Below, one piece after another: positions 16,664 to 25,157 of a stretch of 64,000 nucleotides of DNA. Origin of the DNA: Teichococcus vastitatis (GTDB lineage Bacteria > Pseudomonadota > Alphaproteobacteria > Acetobacterales > Acetobacteraceae). Both the position numbers and the translations under genes were made by a program. The stretch spans positions 62,001 to 126,000 of the forward strand of contig NZ_QXGS01000008.1 in the NCBI RefSeq assembly GCF_003604215.1, given 5' to 3'. Each line of letters begins with the position of its first letter. The first letter of the stretch is position 1. Below the pieces are notes generated by a model. It ran no database searches, was not told the DNA's origin, and was given only the letters and a program-made list of their open reading frames with translations.

Positions 16664-18514
16664 ATGCCCGCCTACCGCTCGCGCACCACAACCCATGGCC
16701 GCAACATGGCCGGCGCCCGCGGGCTCTGGCGCGCCACCGGCATGAAGGACAGCGATTTCGGCAAGCCGATCATCGCCGTCGCCAACTCCTTCACCCAGTT
16801 CGTGCCCGGCCATGTCCACCTGAAGGACCTTGGCCAGTTGGTCGCGCGGGAGATCGAGGCGGCGGGCGGCGTTGCCAAGGAATTCAACACCATCGCGGTG
16901 GATGACGGCATCGCCATGGGGCATGGCGGCATGCTGTACAGCCTGCCCTCGCGCGAGCTGATCGCGGATTCCGTCGAGTACATGGTGAATGCCCACTGCG
17001 CCGACGCGCTGGTCTGCATCTCCAACTGCGACAAGATCACCCCCGGCATGCTGATGGCCGCGATGCGCCTCAACATCCCGGTGGTGTTTGTTTCCGGCGG
17101 GCCGATGGAGGCCGGCAAGGTGGTGCATCGCGGCACCAAGCGGGCGATCGACCTGATCGACGCCATGGTGGCCGCCGCTGACAGCTCCGTGACCGATGCT
17201 GAGGTGGAGGTGATCGAGCGCTCCGCCTGCCCGACTTGCGGCTCCTGCTCGGGCATGTTCACCGCCAATTCGATGAACTGCCTGACCGAGGCGTTGGGTC
17301 TGGCGCTGCCGGGCAACGGCACCGTGCTGGCGACCCATTCCGACCGCCGCGGCCTGTTTGTCGAGGCCGGGCGCCTGATCGTCGACCTTGCCCGCCGCTA
17401 TTACGAGCAGGACGACGCCACCGCCCTGCCGCGCAACATCGCGACCCTCGCGGCCTTCGAGAACGCGATGACGCTGGACATTGCCATGGGCGGCTCCACC
17501 AACACCGTGCTGCACCTGCTGGCCGCGGCGCAGGAAGGCGGCGTGGACTTCACCATGCGCGACATCGACCGGCTGTCCCGCCGCGTTCCCGTGCTGTGCA
17601 AGGTGGCCCCCGCCGTGGCCGACGTGCATGTGGAGGATGTGCACCGCGCCGGCGGCATCATGAGCATCCTGGGCGAGCTGGACCGCGCGGGGCTGATCAA
17701 CCGCGACGTGCCCACCACGCACACCACCTCGATGGGCGAGGCGCTGGAGCGCTGGGACCTGAAGCGCACCGCGAGCGCCAGCGTGCACGACTTCTTCTGC
17801 GCGGCGCCCGGCGGCATCCCCACCACCGAGGCGTTCAGCCAGTCCGCCCGCTGGGAGGAGCCGGATCTCGATCGCGCCAAGGGCGTGATCCGCGATGCCG
17901 AGCACGCCTTCTCCAAGGATGGCGGGCTGGCCGTGCTGTACGGCAACCTGGCCGAGGATGGCTGCATCGTGAAGACGGCCGGGGTGGACGCCTCGATCCT
18001 GACCTTCCACGGTCCGGCGCGCATCTTCGAAAGCCAGGACGCGGCGGTGGACGGCATCCTGGGCGGCCGCATCGTCCCCGGCGACATCGTGGTGATCCGC
18101 TACGAAGGCCCCAAGGGCGGGCCGGGGATGCAGGAAATGCTGTATCCGACCTCCTATCTGAAGTCGAAGGGCCTGGGGAAGGCCTGCGCCCTGGTGACGG
18201 ATGGGCGCTTCTCCGGCGGTTCCTCCGGCCTGTCGATCGGCCATGTGTCGCCGGAAGCGGCGGAAGGCGGGCTGATCGGGCTGGTGCAGGATGGCGACCC
18301 GATCGAGATCGACATCCCCAACCGTTCCATCGTGCTGGCGGTGCCGCCGGAGGAACTGGCGGCGCGGCGGGAAGCGATGGATGCGAAGGGCGCACAGGCC
18401 TGGCACCCGGAAAACCGCGACCGCGTGGTGTCGGCGGCGCTGCGTGCCTATGCGGCGCTGACCACCAGCGCTGCGCGGGGCGCGGTGCGGGACGTCGATC
18501 AGCGGCGCCGCTGA
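16664..18514 (+). CDS. ilvD: dihydroxy-acid dehydratase
   Basis: A 616-residue enzyme of the IlvD/Edd family that dehydrates 2,3-dihydroxy-isovalerate and 2,3-dihydroxy-3-methylvalerate in valine and isoleucine synthesis. Visible features are [17 protein letters not shown] at the N-terminus, a cluster cysteine in [11 protein letters not shown], the second cluster motif [33 protein letters not shown], and the C-terminal [14 protein letters not shown] and [21 protein letters not shown]. The length matches the long [4Fe-4S] IlvD type of E. coli (616 residues). The ATG at 16664 follows GGAGG by nine bases. It appears to be monocistronic, ending at a bidirectional hairpin. Confidence 0.97.
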   Translation: MPAYRSRTTTHGRNMAGARGLWRATGMKDSDFGKPIIAVANSFTQFVPGHVHLKDLGQLVAREIEAAGGVAKEFNTIAVDDGIAMGHGGMLYSLPSRELIADSVEYMVNAHCADALVCISNCDKITPGMLMAAMRLNIPVVFVSGGPMEAGKVVHRGTKRAIDLIDAMVAAADSSVTDAEVEVIERSACPTCGSCSGMFTANSMNCLTEALGLALPGNGTVLATHSDRRGLFVEAGRLIVDLARRYYEQDDATALPRNIATLAAFENAMTLDIAMGGSTNTVLHLLAAAQEGGVDFTMRDIDRLSRRVPVLCKVAPAVADVHVEDVHRAGGIMSILGELDRAGLINRDVPTTHTTSMGEALERWDLKRTASASVHDFFCAAPGGIPTTEAFSQSARWEEPDLDRAKGVIRDAEHAFSKDGGLAVLYGNLAEDGCIVKTAGVDASILTFHGPARIFESQDAAVDGILGGRIVPGDIVVIRYEGPKGGPGMQEMLYPTSYLKSKGLGKACALVTDGRFSGGSSGLSIGHVSPEAAEGGLIGLVQDGDPIEIDIPNRSIVLAVPPEELAARREAMDAKGAQAWHPENRDRVVSAALRAYAALTTSAARGAVRDVDQRRR

Positions 18515-18584
18515 AACACGGAACCCGGCCGGGGATCAGCCCGGCCGGATTCGGCAACACGGCGCCGGTCGGGCGCCAGCATGG

Positions 18585-18612
18585 AACGGGGCCCGCGAGG
18601 GCCCCGTTTCGC
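18585..18612. terminator. hairpin between convergent ilvD and acyltransferase genes
   Basis: A perfect 10-bp stem AACGGGGCCC / GGGCCCCGTT with a GCGA loop (18585-18594, 18599-18608) sits in the gap between the converging genes. The arms give AAC/GTT ends on both strands, so it can act in both directions. There is no long T-tract (TTTCGCG follows on the plus strand), so termination strength is uncertain. Confidence 0.65.
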
Positions 18613-18615
18613 GTT

Positions 18616-19812
18616 TCAGGAGGTCACGGTGCTGAGCCGGATGCGGCCCGCCGGGGCACTGCCCCGCCCGTTGAACAGCAGCATCAGCAGCGGGCTGCGG
18701 CGCACCAGCAGGTGAGAGCCCCAGGACAGCAGAAAGGCGGCCACGGTGATGATGCCGAACTCCGCCCAGGCCGGCCAGTCGACGAACAGGAAGCCCACCG
18801 CCAGCCAGCAGGCGAACACCACATGCACCAGGTACATGGTCATGGCGCCGTCCACCATGGCGCGGGACAGCGCGGTGGAATGATCCAGCCATTGCCGCGC
18901 GGCCGACAGCAGCAGGTGGGCGAACAGGATCCCGACGATCGGCCACAGAAAATAGGTGATGAGGCGGCTGAGATTGTCGTCCTCGGGCTGGAACACCGCC
19001 ATGATCCCGGCGCTGACGATCGCCAGACCCCAGATTCCCCAGCGCGGCCGCGTGAAAGCCTCCAGCCAGGACAGGCGAACGGCCAGCAGGGCGCCGGCCA
19101 GGAACACCAGCCCGTGTCCGACAAACATCGCCGGGATCAGGATCTCACCCAGCAGGTAGCTGGCACCGGCCAGGGCGGCCAACACGGCCGAGCCGACGCA
19201 CACCAGACCGGTGCCGAGCAGGGCCAGCCAGCCCGTGGCCGGGTGACGCTCCACCCTGTCCTGGAAGGCCTGCAGTCCGCGCTCCAGCCGCAAGGGACCG
19301 CGCAGCCCCCATGCCGCCGCCAGCAGGACGCAATAGCCGAGCAGGTAGATCAGAAACCACAGATGCACGGTCCAGTTGGCGTCCGGGCTACGCAGCGCCG
19401 CCAGCAGGCCGGGAATGGCATGGCCCCAGCCGCCATTCGCCACCGCGCTGGCCATCACGATGGGCGGGCTGACCAGCACCAGCGCCGTCACCAGCGGGAG
19501 GCCTAGCCGCCAGACGCGGCCCTTCAGCCACGTCGCGGCATCGGAGCGGCGGATCATCAGCATGCCGAAGAAGCCGGCCAGCAGAAAGAACACCGGCATG
19601 CGGAAGGTGTGGCTGTATTGCAGGAACCAAGTCAGCGGCATCGACTTGTCGGGCGACTCGATGATCCAGGTAGCGTGGTACGCATAGATCAAGCCCACAT
19701 GGTAAGGGATGCCGACCAGCATCAAGATCGCCCGCATCTGGTCCAGATAGTCCCAGCGCTGCGAGCCGCCGGGCGAAGCCGGCGACCGGGGCGAAGGCGG
19801 CGGTGCGCTCAT
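18616..19812 (-). CDS. membrane acyltransferase, OpgC/MdoC-like
   Basis: A 398-residue integral membrane protein of the acyltransferase 3 family with about ten hydrophobic helices. The N-terminal block RWDYLDQMRAILMLVGIPYHVGLIYAYH closely follows the start of OpgC (MdoC), which adds succinyl groups to osmoregulated periplasmic glucans. The histidine in IPYHVGL is the presumed catalytic residue of the family. HTFRMPVFFLLAGFFG is the second signature block. No opgGH genes are nearby, so the acyl acceptor could be a glucan, a lipid or another glycan. The start at 19812 has AAGGA about ten bases upstream. Confidence 0.85.
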   Translation of the reverse strand: MSAPPPSPRSPASPGGSQRWDYLDQMRAILMLVGIPYHVGLIYAYHATWIIESPDKSMPLTWFLQYSHTFRMPVFFLLAGFFGMLMIRRSDAATWLKGRVWRLGLPLVTALVLVSPPIVMASAVANGGWGHAIPGLLAALRSPDANWTVHLWFLIYLLGYCVLLAAAWGLRGPLRLERGLQAFQDRVERHPATGWLALLGTGLVCVGSAVLAALAGASYLLGEILIPAMFVGHGLVFLAGALLAVRLSWLEAFTRPRWGIWGLAIVSAGIMAVFQPEDDNLSRLITYFLWPIVGILFAHLLLSAARQWLDHSTALSRAMVDGAMTMYLVHVVFACWLAVGFLFVDWPAWAEFGIITVAAFLLSWGSHLLVRRSPLLMLLFNGRGSAPAGRIRLSTVTS

Positions 19813-20060
19813 GACAAGAGAATTCCTTCAGCGGCGGCGTGACGGCTGGGTGGAAGACTAACAGGATCTTTGTATCGGAATTTAACAAACGTCCCGATTT
19901 CCGGGCTGGCCTGTTCAAGTTTTGTCATGCCGGGTTCCACGGTTCCGCTCAAGGCGTCCCGGCTTTTTACCCTTTCCTCATGGTGTCCGCGGCATTCTTC
20001 GCGGCTGAGACTGGTTGGCCTGCGGGCCATCGGCCGCCCCGAGGAAAGGAAGCGTCCCTC

Positions 20061-21749
20061 ATGATGGCTTGGTTTCGGCGATCCCTGGCGACCCGGCTGT
20101 ACGGACTGATGGTGCTGCTGGCCGTCACCGCCCTGGGCAGTGCCCTGGCCGGGGGATGGGCCCTGGGCCAGATCCAGCGCCGGGCGACGGAGGCCGGCCG
20201 CGCCGCCCTGGCAGCGCAGGTGGCGGAGCGGGTGAATGGCCACATCTTCGCCGTGGTGATGGAAAGCCGCGGCATCTACCACGCCCGGGATGCCCAGGAT
20301 GCGCGCCGCTTCGCTGCGCCGCTGGAGCAGGGGCTGCGGCGGCTGGACGCCGATCTGCAGCGCTGGCAGGAGCTGGTGCCGCCGGCGGACCGCGCCGTCA
20401 TGGCCGAGGTCGTCGCGGCTGCCGCCAACTTCAGCCGGTTCCGCCGCGAAACGGTGCGCCTGGGCCTCGAGCAGGGACCGGCCGCCGCCGACCAGCAGGG
20501 CAACAACGAGGCGAACCGCACCGTCCGCCAGGCGCTGAACGCCGCCCTGGACCGCAGCGCCACCGCCGCGCGGGACCGCTCCACCCAGCTTCTGCAGGAG
20601 CTGGAGGCGGAGGGGACGCGCCTGTCGCTGCTGCTGCTGCTGGGTGCAGGCAGCATGGTCGGGCTGGCGGCCGCCGGCGTGGTGCTGACCGTGCGGCGTT
20701 CCGTGCTGCGGCCGCTGCAGCAGATGACCGGCGGGCTGACGCGGATGGCCGCGGGCGACCTGGCCGTCGCCATTCCGGGCGGGGAGCGGGCGGACGAGGT
20801 CGGCCGGCTGGCCCGTGCCGGGGAAACGCTGCGCCTCAGCCTGCGCCAGGCCGAGGCGCTGGAAGCCGAGCAGGCCGCGCAACGCGTCCAGCAGCAGCAG
20901 CGCAGCCAGCGGATGGAAGGGCTGACGCAGCGCTTCGAAACCTCGGCCGGGGAGCTGGTCGGCCTGTTGTCCGCCGCGGCCACGGAGCTGCATGCCACGG
21001 CGCAATCCATGTCGGGCAGCGCCGGGCTGGCCAGCCGCCAGTCGCAGACTGTGGCCAACGCGGCCGAAGCCGCCTCGGGCAACGTGCAGACGGTGGCGGC
21101 CGCGGCCGAGGAATTGTCGGTCTCGATCGCCGAGATCAGCCGGCAGGTGGCGCAGTCCTCGCAGGTCGCCAGCCGCGCCGCGGTGGATGCCCGGCGCACC
21201 GACCAGACGGTGCGGGCCCTGGCCGCCGCCGCGGGCCGCATCGGCGACGTAGTGCAGATGATCTCCGACATCGCCGGGCAGACCAACCTGCTGGCGCTGA
21301 ACGCCACCATCGAGGCGGCACGGGCGGGCGAGGCCGGCAAGGGCTTCGCGGTGGTGGCGTCCGAGGTGAAGGCGCTGGCCAACCAGACCGCCCGTGCGAC
21401 GGAGGAGATCGGCAGCCAGATCGGCCAGATCCAGCAGGTGACGCGGGAAGCGGTGGCGGCGATCACCAGCATCGCGGCCACCATCGACGAGGTCAACCAG
21501 ATCGCCGGAGCCATCGCGGCGGCGGTGGAGGAGCAGGGCGCGGCAACGCAGGAGATCGCCCGCAACGTGCAGCAGGCGGCCGGCGGCACCCAGGCGGTGA
21601 CGCGCAACATCGGTGCCGTCAGCCAGGCGGCCGATGACACCGGCCAGGCGGCCGGCGACGTGTTGCAGGCGGCCGGGGAATTGTCCCGCCAGTCGGAACG
21701 GCTGCGCGGCGAGGTCGCCGGCTTCCTGTCCGAGGTCAAGGCCGCCTGA
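20061..21749 (+). CDS. methyl-accepting chemotaxis protein
   Basis: A 562-residue chemoreceptor. The first membrane helix is near residues 12-32, a short periplasmic four-helix-type sensor covers about 33-185, and the second helix lies near 195-220 ([22 protein letters not shown]). A HAMP domain follows ([29 protein letters not shown]), then a long coiled-coil signalling domain. The conserved hairpin tip is [38 protein letters not shown]. No C-terminal CheR-binding pentapeptide is present. The ligand is unknown, and no che genes are nearby. The start at 20061 follows AGGAAAGGAAG. Confidence 0.95.
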   Translation: MMAWFRRSLATRLYGLMVLLAVTALGSALAGGWALGQIQRRATEAGRAALAAQVAERVNGHIFAVVMESRGIYHARDAQDARRFAAPLEQGLRRLDADLQRWQELVPPADRAVMAEVVAAAANFSRFRRETVRLGLEQGPAAADQQGNNEANRTVRQALNAALDRSATAARDRSTQLLQELEAEGTRLSLLLLLGAGSMVGLAAAGVVLTVRRSVLRPLQQMTGGLTRMAAGDLAVAIPGGERADEVGRLARAGETLRLSLRQAEALEAEQAAQRVQQQQRSQRMEGLTQRFETSAGELVGLLSAAATELHATAQSMSGSAGLASRQSQTVANAAEAASGNVQTVAAAAEELSVSIAEISRQVAQSSQVASRAAVDARRTDQTVRALAAAAGRIGDVVQMISDIAGQTNLLALNATIEAARAGEAGKGFAVVASEVKALANQTARATEEIGSQIGQIQQVTREAVAAITSIAATIDEVNQIAGAIAAAVEEQGAATQEIARNVQQAAGGTQAVTRNIGAVSQAADDTGQAAGDVLQAAGELSRQSERLRGEVAGFLSEVKAA

Positions 21750-21760
21750 CGCCGGATCGG

Positions 21761-21793
21761 CACGCAACGCCGCTTCCCGCCGGGCGTTGCGTG
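21761..21793 (+). terminator. hairpin after the chemoreceptor gene
   Basis: An 11-bp perfect stem CACGCAACGCC / GGCGTTGCGTG encloses an 11-base loop, starting 12 bp after the chemoreceptor stop. No T-tract follows, so it may be a weak or factor-assisted terminator, or a 3' stabilising hairpin. Confidence 0.55.
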
Positions 21794-21861
21794 AACAGGG
21801 AGGGGCCGGCGCCGAACGATGCGCCGGTCCGTGCAGCGCATGAGCGGCGGGAGAAGAAGCA

Positions 21862-22254
21862 ATGGCGCAGCCGGACAAGCCAGCGGCGACGGGCATCAGG
21901 ATCGAGCCCAGCCCCGATCGGGTGGTGGTCTCCGCCGCCGGCCGAACCGTGGCCGATAGCTGCGCCGCGCTGATCCTGCGCGAGCCGGGCCGGCCAGCGG
22001 TCTTCTACCTCCCACGGGAGGATGCTGAGATGGCGCTGCTGCGCCGCACCGCGGAGCGCTCGCATTGCCCCTATAAGGGCGAGGCCAGCTATTTCAGCAT
22101 CCCGCATGCGGGCCGCTCCGCCGAAAACGCGGTGTGGAGCTATGAGGCACCGCTGGAGGCGGTGGCGGCCATCCGCGGCCATCTCGCCTTCTATCCCGAG
22201 CGTGTCGATTCCATCGCCGTCCAGCCGCGACGCGACGCAGCCGCGCATTCCTGA
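21862..22254 (+). CDS. DUF427 domain protein
   Basis: A 130-residue protein matching the DUF427 family (beta-barrel-like fold, function unknown). The best landmarks are VVVSAAGRTVADS, PAVFYLPREDAEMALL, HCPYKGEASYFSI (the family signature around CPYKG) and ENAVWSYEAPLEAVAAIRGHLAFYPERVD. It has no signal peptide. The start is supported by GGGAG about eleven bases upstream. It lies 90 bp before egtB on the same strand and may share its transcript. No functional link to ergothioneine is established. Confidence 0.9.
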   Translation: MAQPDKPAATGIRIEPSPDRVVVSAAGRTVADSCAALILREPGRPAVFYLPREDAEMALLRRTAERSHCPYKGEASYFSIPHAGRSAENAVWSYEAPLEAVAAIRGHLAFYPERVDSIAVQPRRDAAAHS

Positions 22255-22344
22255 TCCTTGCCATGTGCCGATCCGGCGCCACCTGCCGGCAGCGGGACAG
22301 TTTTGCCCGCGGTCGCCGCCGAGCCCTCACGGGGAGAACGCCAG

Positions 22345-23610
22345 ATGGATGTCATGCCCGCCGCGCCACCGGCTCGCCTCGCCCTGCTCTACGGCACGGT
22401 GCGCGAGCACAGCCGCCGGCTCGCCGCACCACTGTCGGATGCCGATGCCACCGTGCAATCCATGCCCGATGCCAGCCCGGCGAAGTGGCACCTGGCGCAT
22501 ACGACGTGGTTCTTCGAAACCATGGTGCTGCGTCCGAACTGGCCCGGCTATGCCGTGTTCGACGAAAGCTTCAACTTCCTGTTCAACTCCTATTACGAGA
22601 CGCTCGGCGCGCGCCAGCCCCGCCCGCGCCGTGGCATGATGACGCGGCCGTCGCTGGAGCAGGTGATGGCGTATCGCGCCCATGTTGACCGTGGCATGGC
22701 CGAGATGCTGCGCGGCGAGTTGCCGCAGCCTGTGCGGGAGCTGGTGGAGCTGGGCTGCCATCACGAGCAGCAGCACCAGGAATTGCTGCTGACCGATATC
22801 CTGCACCTGTTCGCGCAGAGCCCGCTGCATCCCGCCTATGCCGCGCCCGCGCCCGCGCCCGCGCCCGCTCTGGCGGAAGCCGCCGCCGCCCCGCGCGAGG
22901 TGCAGTTCCGCGCCTTTGACGGCGGCATCGTCGAGATCGGCCATGCCGGGGACGGCTTCGGCTTCGATTGCGAGGGCCCCCGCCACCGCGCCCTGACCGA
23001 GCCCTTCCGCCTGGCGGACCGGCTGGTCACCAACGGCGAATGGATGCAGTTCGTGGCCGATGGCGGCTATCGCGATCCGCTGCTGTGGCTGTCGGCGGGC
23101 TGGGCCGCGGTGCAGGCGCAGGGCTGGGATTCGCCGCTCTACTGGCAGCAGCGGGATGGCGTCTGGCACGGCATGACGCTGCACGGCCTGGTGCCGCTGC
23201 GGCCCGAGGCGCCGGTCACCCATGTCAGCTATTTCGAGGCCGATGCCTTCGCGAGCTGGGCCGGCAAGCGCCTGCCGAGCGAGGCGGAATGGGAACATGC
23301 CGCCTCGGGTCTGGCACCGGAAGCATCGCCGGCGCTGCAGCCGCGCCCGGCACCTGATGCGCCGGGCCTCAGGCAGATGTTCGGCGAAGTCTGGCAATGG
23401 ACCCGCAGCCCGTTCACCCCCTATCCGCGCTTCCGCCCGGCCGCGGGCGCGGTGGGCGAATACAATGGCAAGTTCATGTGCGGCCAGTTCGTGTTGCGCG
23501 GCAGTTCCTGCGCCACGCCCGAAGGCCATACGCGGCCGAGCTACCGCAACTTCTTTCCACCCGATGCGCGCTGGCAGTTCAGCGGTCTGCGCCTGGCCGA
23601 GGATGCTTGA
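22345..23610 (+). CDS. egtB: ergothioneine biosynthesis sulfoxide synthase EgtB
   Basis: A 421-residue non-haem iron enzyme that joins a cysteine-type thiol to hercynine with O2 in ergothioneine synthesis. The DinB-like N-terminal domain carries the iron histidines in KWHLAHTTWFFE and in HHEQQHQE (about residues 139-146). The C-terminal formylglycine-generating-type domain has NGEWMQFVADGGY, THVSYFEADAFASWAGKRLPSEAEWE, FGEVWQWTRSPF and LRGSSCATPEGHTRPSYRNFF. An Ala-Pro repeat linker lies near residues 168-175. Which thiol donor is used cannot be told. The start at 22345 has GGGGAG about nine bases upstream. Confidence 0.95.
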   Translation: MDVMPAAPPARLALLYGTVREHSRRLAAPLSDADATVQSMPDASPAKWHLAHTTWFFETMVLRPNWPGYAVFDESFNFLFNSYYETLGARQPRPRRGMMTRPSLEQVMAYRAHVDRGMAEMLRGELPQPVRELVELGCHHEQQHQELLLTDILHLFAQSPLHPAYAAPAPAPAPALAEAAAAPREVQFRAFDGGIVEIGHAGDGFGFDCEGPRHRALTEPFRLADRLVTNGEWMQFVADGGYRDPLLWLSAGWAAVQAQGWDSPLYWQQRDGVWHGMTLHGLVPLRPEAPVTHVSYFEADAFASWAGKRLPSEAEWEHAASGLAPEASPALQPRPAPDAPGLRQMFGEVWQWTRSPFTPYPRFRPAAGAVGEYNGKFMCGQFVLRGSSCATPEGHTRPSYRNFFPPDARWQFSGLRLAEDA

Positions 23611-23611
23611 G

Positions 23612-24562
23612 ATGCTGGATGCCGCCGAACTCAGCTGGCAGCGCGATGCCTTCCGCGACGACGTGATCGCCGGCCTGTCCCGCACGCCGAAGACGCTGCC
23701 CAGCCGCTGGCTGTATGATGACCGCGGCTGCAGGCTGTTCGAGGAGATCACGCAGCTCGACGAATATTATCCGACCCGCACCGAAACGGCGATCCTGCGC
23801 GACCATGCGGCGGCGATGGCGCGGTTCTGCGGCGCGGCGCCGGTGCTGGTGGAGTATGGCGCCGGCGCCGCGGTGAAGACCACGATCCTGCTGGAGGCGC
23901 TACGGCCGCGCCTCTACGTGCCGGTGGACATCGCCGGCGACTTCCTGGCGCAGAGCGCGGCCCGTATCGCGCGGCGTTTTCCCGGCCTGCCGATCCGCCC
24001 GGTGATCGCCGATTTCACGGCGGATTTCGATCTGCCGGCCGATCTTCCCGCCAGCGCGCCGCGCTGCGGCTTCTTTCCCGGCTCCACGATCGGCAATCTC
24101 GACGCTGCGGAAACCTCGGCTTTTCTCCATCGCATGCGGGCGCAGCTCGGGCCGGGCGGCACGGCGTTGATCGGCGTCGATCTGCGCAAGGATCTCGGCA
24201 CGCTGCTGGCCGCCTATGACGACTGCAAAGGGGTTACGGCGGCCTTCGACCTGAACGTGCTGACCCGCATCAACCGCGAGCTCGACGCCGATTTTCCACC
24301 GGGCGGCTTTCGCCACGAGGCGCGCTGGAACGCCGCGGAATCGGCGGTCGAGATGCATCTGGTGAGCCGGGAAGATTGCGTGGTGACGCTGCAGGGCCGC
24401 CGCTTCGCCTTCCGCGCCGGCGAGAGCATCCACACCGAGAGCTCGCGCAAATACGATCTCGACGGTCTGGCAGACGTGGCCGGGCCCTGCGGCTGGGTGG
24501 TGGAGCAGGGCTGGACCGACAGCAACCGCCTGTTCGCGGTGGCGGGGCTGCGCGCCCGCTGA
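23612..24562 (+). CDS. egtD: L-histidine N(alpha)-methyltransferase EgtD
   Basis: A 316-residue SAM-dependent methyltransferase that trimethylates histidine to hercynine, the first ergothioneine step. Family landmarks are LPSRWLYDDRGCRLFEEITQLDEYYPTRTE at the N-terminus, VEYGAGAAVKT (SAM site; the usual text is ELGSGSSxKT), PVDIAGDFL, FFPGSTIGN and, near the C-terminus, ESSRKYDLDGL. The start at 23612 lies just past the egtB stop, with GAGG nine bases upstream. An in-frame ATG at 23603 overlapping egtB is the alternative. Together the two genes form the minimal ergothioneine pathway; no egtE-like lyase lies next to them. Confidence 0.96.
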   Translation: MLDAAELSWQRDAFRDDVIAGLSRTPKTLPSRWLYDDRGCRLFEEITQLDEYYPTRTETAILRDHAAAMARFCGAAPVLVEYGAGAAVKTTILLEALRPRLYVPVDIAGDFLAQSAARIARRFPGLPIRPVIADFTADFDLPADLPASAPRCGFFPGSTIGNLDAAETSAFLHRMRAQLGPGGTALIGVDLRKDLGTLLAAYDDCKGVTAAFDLNVLTRINRELDADFPPGGFRHEARWNAAESAVEMHLVSREDCVVTLQGRRFAFRAGESIHTESSRKYDLDGLADVAGPCGWVVEQGWTDSNRLFAVAGLRAR

Positions 24563-24581
24563 CCCGGCGCGGGGCGACGCG

Positions 24582-25157
24582 TCAGGCGGCTGCGAGCCTT
24601 TCCGCCAGCGCGTCGGCCAGCTGGCCCAGCGCCCGGCTCATCGCCGCCACCAGGGCGGCGGTGCCGGTGCCCTCCACCGGCGCCTGGATGCGCACCATGC
24701 GCGCCGTGCGGCGGCCCCGCGGCACCGCCTGCACCGCCAGCTGCGCCAGCAGCAGCACCGGCCCGCCTTCCTCCTGCTCGAAGCGCTGGATCTCGACCTC
24801 CGCCACGGCGTCGCTGTCAATGGACAAGGCGCCGCCGGTGCTGAACACCGTGCTGCCGGGCAGGCGCTGGGTCAGATCCTGCCCCAGCACGCGGCCGATC
24901 ATCTCGGCCAGCGGCTCGCCCCACCGGTCGCCGGACAGCAGGTCGAGCCGGTTGGGGCCCGCGGCCCGCAGGATTTCGGCACGGTCGAGATAGCGGGGCA
25001 GGCCGACCGAGCGCAGCTCGACCACGCGGCGGCGGCTGCGCCGCGTGGCGCCGGGCACCGCGGAAAGGCGGAAATATTCCGGCTCGGGCGAGGCGCAGGC
25101 GGGCAGCAGGACCGGCAGAGCAAGAAGGGCGCGGCGGCGTAGCATGGGGGACGTCAC
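24582..25157 (-). CDS. pqiC: PqiC/ABC-type auxiliary lipoprotein
   Basis: A 191-residue lipoprotein of the PqiC (ABC transport auxiliary, DUF330) family. The N-terminus LLALPVLLPAC gives a lipobox with the cysteine near residue 21. The mature part holds EYFRLSAVPG, VVELRSVGLPRYLDRAEIL and DRWGEPLAEMIGRVLGQDLTQRLPG, the family core. PqiC docks with the PqiB tube at the outer membrane in envelope lipid transport. The GTG at 25157 overlaps the pqiB stop by 4 bp; an ATG at 25145 is an alternative start. Confidence 0.88.
   Translation of the reverse strand: MTSPMLRRRALLALPVLLPACASPEPEYFRLSAVPGATRRSRRRVVELRSVGLPRYLDRAEILRAAGPNRLDLLSGDRWGEPLAEMIGRVLGQDLTQRLPGSTVFSTGGALSIDSDAVAEVEIQRFEQEEGGPVLLLAQLAVQAVPRGRRTARMVRIQAPVEGTGTAALVAAMSRALGQLADALAERLAAA

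Noticed and set aside
17236-19506. 756-residue rightward open frame over ilvD and the OpgC-like gene
   Set aside because: It is out of frame with ilvD, crosses its stop and the convergent terminator, and reads as Gly/Arg/Gln low complexity.
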